In this document: piece after piece, positions 59,413 through 64,000 of the stretch | How positions within the stretch are numbered: the stretch's first letter is position 1 | How the letters are laid out: every line of letters begins with the position of its first letter | NCBI RefSeq assembly: GCF_020091585.1 | Contig: NZ_CP083582.1 | Location: forward strand, 6,148,536 to 6,212,535 | Reading direction: 5' to 3' | DNA length: 64,000 bases | DNA from: Kovacikia minuta CCNUW1 | GTDB lineage: Bacteria; Cyanobacteriota; Cyanobacteriia; Leptolyngbyales; Leptolyngbyaceae | Program-made: the position numbers and the translations under genes | The notes under the pieces: model-generated | Told to the model about the DNA's origin: nothing | Databases searched by the model: none | What the model saw: the letters and a program-made list of their open reading frames with translations, nothing else

Positions 59413-60256
59413 ACAGCTAAAAGCAGAAATTTTGAAGATGTAATAAAAAGCAAACCATGCAGGGTAGAGAACTACGATTAATCCGGTATTTATAGCGAAA
59501 AGAATTACCAATGATATAAGTAGAATCCATGCGAGTGTTAAAGGAATTCCAATAGCGGATATATTAGAACGAATTGAACTTATTGAAATAGCAGGCTGAT
59601 GAATTTCTAATCTTTTTGCTGTTTTCTTCAAAACTACACGAGTTTTAGTGGGTCTGGCAATTTTAGTTTTACTAATAGCACGGAGTGTTTGAATTGGAGG
59701 ATTTGATTGATCAGCAGGTGCATCGCTAATGGCTCCCTGGTCGAGAATCTTTAAAGCCTGACGGGCTGTGTGGAAGCGTTGTTCGATGTCAGGTTGAACT
59801 AATTTCTGAATCCAGAGAACAATATTTGAGGGAAGACTGACGCGATCGCTAAACTGAATTTGCAAATTCTTTTGAGGCAATTCTGAAGGGGCAACCCCGG
59901 TTAGCAAATGAATCAAAGTTGCTCCCAATGCATAAAGATCAGATGCCGGAACTGCCCGTCCCCAAAACTGCTCCAGCGGTGTGTAGCCACTTGTCCCCAC
60001 CACTGTAAACGTCATGCCAGTCACGGCTGCCTGATCCTGTACTGCTCCAAAATCCACCAAATGAATCTGCTGATCAGCTCCCAAAATCAGGTTGCTGGGC
60101 TTAATGTCTCGATGTAACACGGGAGGACTCAATTCATGCAGGTAGACCAGAATTTGGAGAATCTGCCGAGCAAAATTCAACACTTCTCCAACACTAAATT
60201 TCTGCCCCTGATCTAACGCTTCCTGTAATGTATTACCGGGAATATAATCCTGCACC
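59413..60256 (-). pseudogene. Middle piece of the IS-disrupted Ser/Thr kinase
   Basis: Contains the kinase catalytic loop VLHRDIKPSNLILG, the DFG-region HLVDFGAVQ, and AVPASDLYALGATLIHLLTG of the C-lobe. A basic linker and two membrane helices (AIGIPLTLAWILLISLVILF, then LIVVLYPAWFAFYYIF) follow. At the left the frame runs into the IS630 end, which supplies a stop (59407). At the right it runs into the IS4-type element. Confidence 0.88.
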
Positions 60257-61564
60257 CTTAGTGGTGCAGAAAAGTTCCGAAAGCCAGATGAACAGGAGAT
60301 CTCATGATGAGACAGGAGTGACAGAAAAGGGGATGACGTGGGATGCTCAAGTTTCCACACAAAAAGCAACTCCCAATGTCAATCCCCCAACTGTATCGTC
60401 AACTGCAAACTCAATTGAGTCAATGGATTGTTCCTAAAGACCAACGCCACCTGCATGGGTTTTGTGAAAACGTGGCCGCGATTTTGCAAGCGCAAAGCGC
60501 TTGTTTGAGCCATTGGCTGCCCTACTTGAGCCACCGAGACTGTCAGGCGCGCAGTCACATGGAGCGCTTAAACTATTTTGTTCACAATGCTCAGATTAAC
60601 GCTGAGACCTTTTATGTACCACTGCTGAAGCAGTTTCTCAGTGCTTGGCAAGGGATGACAATGCTGCTGACGCTTGACACGAGTGTGCTGTGGGATCAGT
60701 ATTGTTTGATTGAGGTGTGTCTGGTCTGGGGCGGTCGTTCAGTCGTGCTGGCTCAGCAGGTGTTAGAACACGGCAGTGCCACCGTTGGCTTTGAAGACTA
60801 CCGGGCCGTGTTAGAAACGGCACAACAACGATTGCCTCAAGATGTTCAGGTTACTTTGTTAGCAGACCGAGGTTTTGAACACGGGGCCTTGATTCGCTGG
60901 CTACAACAGCAGCACTGGAATTGGGCAATTCGCGCCAAAGTGGACTTGAACGTCATCCTCTCAACGGGTAGAACTGCTGCGGTCGCTGATTTGTTGCCGC
61001 CACAAGGAGAAGCGTACCTGTTTCGCGAGGTGACGATTCTTCAAGACATTGACTGCCATCTTGCTACGGCTCATCTCAGTTTAGCAGGTGAAGCTTGGGC
61101 AGTCCTCTCCAACCTGCCGCCAACGTTAGCCACGTTTGAACTGTATGGTCAACGCTTTGGCGGAATTGAACCGCACTTCAAGGATTACAAGTCGGCTGCC
61201 TTTGACCTGATCCGTTCTCATTTGCGAGGTGCTGCTGCCCTCGGTTGCCTGCTGATGTTATTAGCAGCGGCAACGCTGATTGCCATTGCCATTGCAGTTG
61301 TTGCAGTCATCGAACAAGGACAAAGGACAGCCTTGGACTGGCACAGTCAGCGCGGCTTGAGTTTTTTACAATTAGGATTACGCGAAATTGAACGATTGGG
61401 GTATCTCAACTTGCCACTACCTCACTTAGCAACATTACCTCGCAAGAGTCCATCGGCGGCAACAGCTTCCCTCAAAAAACGCGTGCAATGGGAAACTCGG
61501 ATTGAATTTTCCCGTGTCACTGTATTCTCATCTTGAGACTCCAAAAGTTTTCTGCACCACTAAG
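60257..61564 (+). mobile_element. IS4-type insertion, 1308 bp, 9-bp target duplication
   Basis: The ends are perfect inverted repeats (CTTAGTGGTGCAGAAAA at left, its complement at right). TCCTGCACC is duplicated at 60248-60256 and 61565-61573. It splits the kinase N-lobe from its catalytic loop. Young, as repeats and duplication are exact. Confidence 0.9.
60343..61536 (+). CDS. IS4-family transposase
   Basis: 397 residues (ATG 60343, or 60376). DDE marks are LLTLDTSVLWDQYCLIEVCL (first Asp), VTLLADRGFEHGAL (second Asp) and IEPHFKDYKSAAFDL (Glu region). The C-terminus has a hydrophobic stretch and a basic end. The gene is intact, so the element may still move. Confidence 0.88.
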   Translation: MLKFPHKKQLPMSIPQLYRQLQTQLSQWIVPKDQRHLHGFCENVAAILQAQSACLSHWLPYLSHRDCQARSHMERLNYFVHNAQINAETFYVPLLKQFLSAWQGMTMLLTLDTSVLWDQYCLIEVCLVWGGRSVVLAQQVLEHGSATVGFEDYRAVLETAQQRLPQDVQVTLLADRGFEHGALIRWLQQQHWNWAIRAKVDLNVILSTGRTAAVADLLPPQGEAYLFREVTILQDIDCHLATAHLSLAGEAWAVLSNLPPTLATFELYGQRFGGIEPHFKDYKSAAFDLIRSHLRGAAALGCLLMLLAAATLIAIAIAVVAVIEQGQRTALDWHSQRGLSFLQLGLREIERLGYLNLPLPHLATLPRKSPSAATASLKKRVQWETRIEFSRVTVFSS

Positions 61565-61573
61565 TCCTGCACC

Positions 61574-61863
61574 AGTCCCCACCATAAAAGTCCTGTACTT
61601 GACTGTTGGTTGACTGAAAAATAATCCCGGTACTTTGGAATTCTGGGATGGTTGAGATGTTGCAAAACCTGAGCTTCCCGCTCAAACAGCTTCAACGTAT
61701 CCCACTGCATTTCAGCGGTAAACGCCAGGAATTTGAGGATGACAAGTTCACGCGACTGGGATTCCAAATCAGTTGACAAGCAGGTTTGGCGACCTGCCAT
61801 TGTTCGTCCCAGCCTTCTTTGAATCTGATAACGTTCTTGCAATATTTGACCTGGCTCTAACAC
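61574..61863 (-). pseudogene. N-terminal piece of the IS-disrupted Ser/Thr kinase
   Basis: ATG at 61863. It holds the kinase N-lobe: GQILQERYQIQRRLGR (glycine-rich loop region), LVILKFLAF (catalytic Lys) and LFEREAQVLQHLNHPRIPKY (helix C Glu). It is cut at WWGLVQD by the IS4-type element. Joining to 60256 restores the hinge (LVQDYIPGNTLQEAL) in frame. Confidence 0.88.
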
Positions 61864-62197
61864 AGTCTCACGCTTATTTGGTCTTGATTAGTTACACTCC
61901 AATTATTCCCAGATCGAAGAAAGTACTTACCAAGTTTAGACTACGATGATTTTCGCAAACAGTTATAGTTATCATTTGCCTCTACAACTTATTAACCTAT
62001 ATTTGATCTTGCATGAGCTGTAGGGTGCTGTTAGGCATCGCCGTAACGCACCGCTAACCCATGCCTCGGTGCGTTACGCTGTCGCTAACGCACCCTACGC
62101 AATCATGGCGCAATTCCAAAATATACAGGAACAAAAGCTGCCGGGTTAATAGTTGGGAATTTTGTAACGTCAAAAATTTTGGGGAGATCGGATTCAG
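61864..62197. repeat. Intergenic region with GTGCGTTACGC repeat
   Basis: AGGGTGCTGTTAGGC ... TAACGCACC and GGTGCGTTACGCTGTCGCTA (62018-62100) form an interspersed inverted repeat; a related copy is at 55650-55685. Upstream of the kinase start there may be its promoter. No gene is seen. Confidence 0.65.
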
Positions 62198-64000
62198 TTA
62201 CTCATGCCGCCACCGATCAAAGAAAGGGGAGATTAGGAAATAACTGCTTCCCAACCACAGACCGAGAATGCAGCCCAACAGTGTAAAAAAATGAATACTT
62301 GATCCCAACATGGAGCCTGTGAAGTGCAAGGCAAAATTCTTGGGAGCAGACAACACCAGAATAAAATCCCCGATGTCTAACCACCTGGATCTTGCCAGTT
62401 GAACCAGGGTGATCTGCGTCCCGATCGCCGTCACCAGAATATGGATCAGGGGGCGTTCATATAGCCCCAGACCAAGTACCAGAACCCCGACGGCGATCGC
62501 CCCCAATAATCCCAGGGGTCCACTGATGGTTGGGTCATGGTTAAACTGCCAACTTAGCCATCCCAGCCCATACCCGATACTGCCCATCCACACGGGAGTC
62601 CACATCCACGCTTGCCGCTCCAGTGCCCGCGCCTGCATCAGTGCCATTGCGGTCACGAACCCGGCGATCGCAAACAGCAGGACTGCCGGTTCCAACTTTG
62701 CCGATAAACCGGGTAACCGGGAGTAGGAGGAGTGGGCAAACCATTGTGCCAGCGGATTGGCAAGCGGAGACCAGTACGTTAACCAAAACCCGATCGCCGC
62801 GCCAATGCTGCCACCGATGCCGCCCAGCACAACGAGTTGTAAAACAGCAATGGCAGCCAACAACCCTGATGTGATGAGCTGATATCCGGTTTGGATACCC
62901 ACACTGACCTGGGTCGTCACCTGTTTGACTTGTTTGAGTTTGGTTGTCACCCGTCGTTGGCGCACCTGGTTAGAAGTTAGGGGAACAGGACGGGTTGCTA
63001 CTTGGGCTGAAGTGTGGGTGCCTGTGGTTCTGCGATCGTAAATTTCCCCGATCGCAGCAGACTCGTACCGTTTTGCAGTTCCACCGCCAGAACGGGTCGC
63101 CCCCTGCGCGACCAACTGCTCGGTTCGCTGTTGTCTAGACCAATCTGACCAGCGCGGCGGCATCTCCGCTGGATGCTGGCAAATAATGGGCAGCCAGGTC
63201 GCACAGGGAAACTGATCCTCCAACCCCTGAAGCCGCAAGCGAGCTTCTCGCATTGCCAGATAAAATGACTCACCGCGAGCAAAGGCTGCTAAAAACGATT
63301 TGAGAAATTCCTGGGCGACCAAATCTGGCACAGGTTCTCGCATGACGATAATTTGGGGAATTTGCAAATCCGCTAAATTCCGTGCCAAACCCAATCCATC
63401 GCAGGAGTTCAAAATTGCAACCTTTAAGCCATTTTCGACCGCCCGCTTGAGGGCATAGCGCAGCTGAGCGATCGATAAACTTTGGGTTTGGTTGAGGGAG
63501 ATACATCCCGTTTTGCCCCCTGGCTGGCTGGAACTATGCCCAGCAAAATAAAGGATATCCCAGCCTTTCTCCCACAATTGGTCATTCAACTGTTTCCGCT
63601 TGGGTTCTACCAAAAACTGCACATCCGCATTGGGTAGCCGTTTCAAGGCATATTCATCCATCTGCACATCAATGCCCTCGCTGTTCCCCAAAATTGCCAG
63701 GACTTTGACTTTTTCACCAAACCTGAAGGAACGATGGATGCGTCCGTAGGTTGGCACACTGAGCGCAACTTCAGCCTTCGGGTAGCGCTCCAAAATCTCC
63801 CACAGATGCCAGGGTAATCGCCGTAGTTGATCATCCTCGGTTTCGATGATGACTCGAATTTCGTCGGATTGTTGCAGATTTTCGAGAAACCCCTCCCGGA
63901 TCGTGCGGCAGGATTCTGAACGCAGCCAGGAATTCAGGCTACAACTGAGGAGTTGCGCCGTATCTTCACAGTCATCATGGAGAGAAACATTGGTGACCTG
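62198..64000 (-). CDS. CHAT-domain protein with C-terminal membrane region, N-terminus cut by window edge
   Basis: The frame is open from base 64000, so about 600 residues are visible and the start is missing. The caspase-like CHAT domain has DILYFAGHSSSQPG (catalytic His) and KVAILNSCDGLGLARNL (catalytic Cys), then FYLAMREARLRLQG. After a basic linker come about six membrane helices. CHAT proteases in bacteria can act in defence or regulated death when paired with effectors; partners are not visible here. Confidence 0.88.
   Translation of the reverse strand, partial: QVTNVSLHDDCEDTAQLLSCSLNSWLRSESCRTIREGFLENLQQSDEIRVIIETEDDQLRRLPWHLWEILERYPKAEVALSVPTYGRIHRSFRFGEKVKVLAILGNSEGIDVQMDEYALKRLPNADVQFLVEPKRKQLNDQLWEKGWDILYFAGHSSSQPGGKTGCISLNQTQSLSIAQLRYALKRAVENGLKVAILNSCDGLGLARNLADLQIPQIIVMREPVPDLVAQEFLKSFLAAFARGESFYLAMREARLRLQGLEDQFPCATWLPIICQHPAEMPPRWSDWSRQQRTEQLVAQGATRSGGGTAKRYESAAIGEIYDRRTTGTHTSAQVATRPVPLTSNQVRQRRVTTKLKQVKQVTTQVSVGIQTGYQLITSGLLAAIAVLQLVVLGGIGGSIGAAIGFWLTYWSPLANPLAQWFAHSSYSRLPGLSAKLEPAVLLFAIAGFVTAMALMQARALERQAWMWTPVWMGSIGYGLGWLSWQFNHDPTISGPLGLLGAIAVGVLVLGLGLYERPLIHILVTAIGTQITLVQLARSRWLDIGDFILVLSAPKNFALHFTGSMLGSSIHFFTLLGCILGLWLGSSYFLISPFFDRWRHE

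Overview
The window looks like chromosome of a filamentous cyanobacterium, Leptolyngbya/Oscillatoriales-like (an inference). The signs are many HIP1 sites (GCGATCGC), heptamer-type short tandem repeats between genes, cyanobacteria-specific proteins (DUF2499/DUF3593, DUF2997, MEKHLA, DUF4058, Uma2), a Gap2-type GAPDH and a rplI-dnaB pair. I recognised no tRNA, rRNA or CRISPR array.

Left part (1-33 kb) is mostly housekeeping: an edge-truncated coiled-coil protein, csaB, a DUF2499-DUF3593 fusion overlapping tsaB, a lytic transglycosylase, pepA, a cNMP-binding/AAA+/polyferredoxin membrane protein, ybaB, murB, murC, nadD (with a repeat-derived insertion), gap2, a fasciclin protein, a GH1 glucosidase, a MoaD-like carrier next to thrC, dnaB, rplI and an S9D peptidase. 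A 190-bp MITE-like element sits at 3.2 kb, and a 31-residue membrane protein gene is likely at 25.8 kb.

Middle part (33-44 kb) is more mosaic: an IS110 element, an actin-like ParM/ParR-type pair, a TPR gene and a glycosyltransferase gene that each need one base removed to read through, a GST, a yybP-ykoY (Mn2+) riboswitch ahead of a TMEM165/GDT1 cation transporter, a sulfite-oxidase-fold enzyme and ispF.

Right part (44.7-58 kb, all main genes on the + strand) is the most interesting. It holds (i) DUF2997, a membrane-anchored GrpE-like protein and a divergent Hsp70; (ii) a degenerate GGDEF domain with a zinc ribbon, split by one base; and (iii) the full set of STM4011-STM4015-type genes: LRR protein, ATP-grasp, alkaline-phosphatase-fold hydrolase, HemN-like radical SAM and second radical SAM. 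To my knowledge the function of this last set is unknown. Here it is interleaved with an Rpn-like nuclease gene, an IS110 and an unknown gene. The enzyme mix suggests a peptide- or metabolite-modifying pathway.

Last part (58-64 kb) holds one serine/threonine kinase gene cut into three pieces by an IS630 (TA target) and an IS4-type element (9-bp target duplication); conceptual removal of both restores one frame. A CHAT-domain membrane protein runs off the right edge. Five genes each carry exactly one extra base, so either sequence error or gene decay should be considered.
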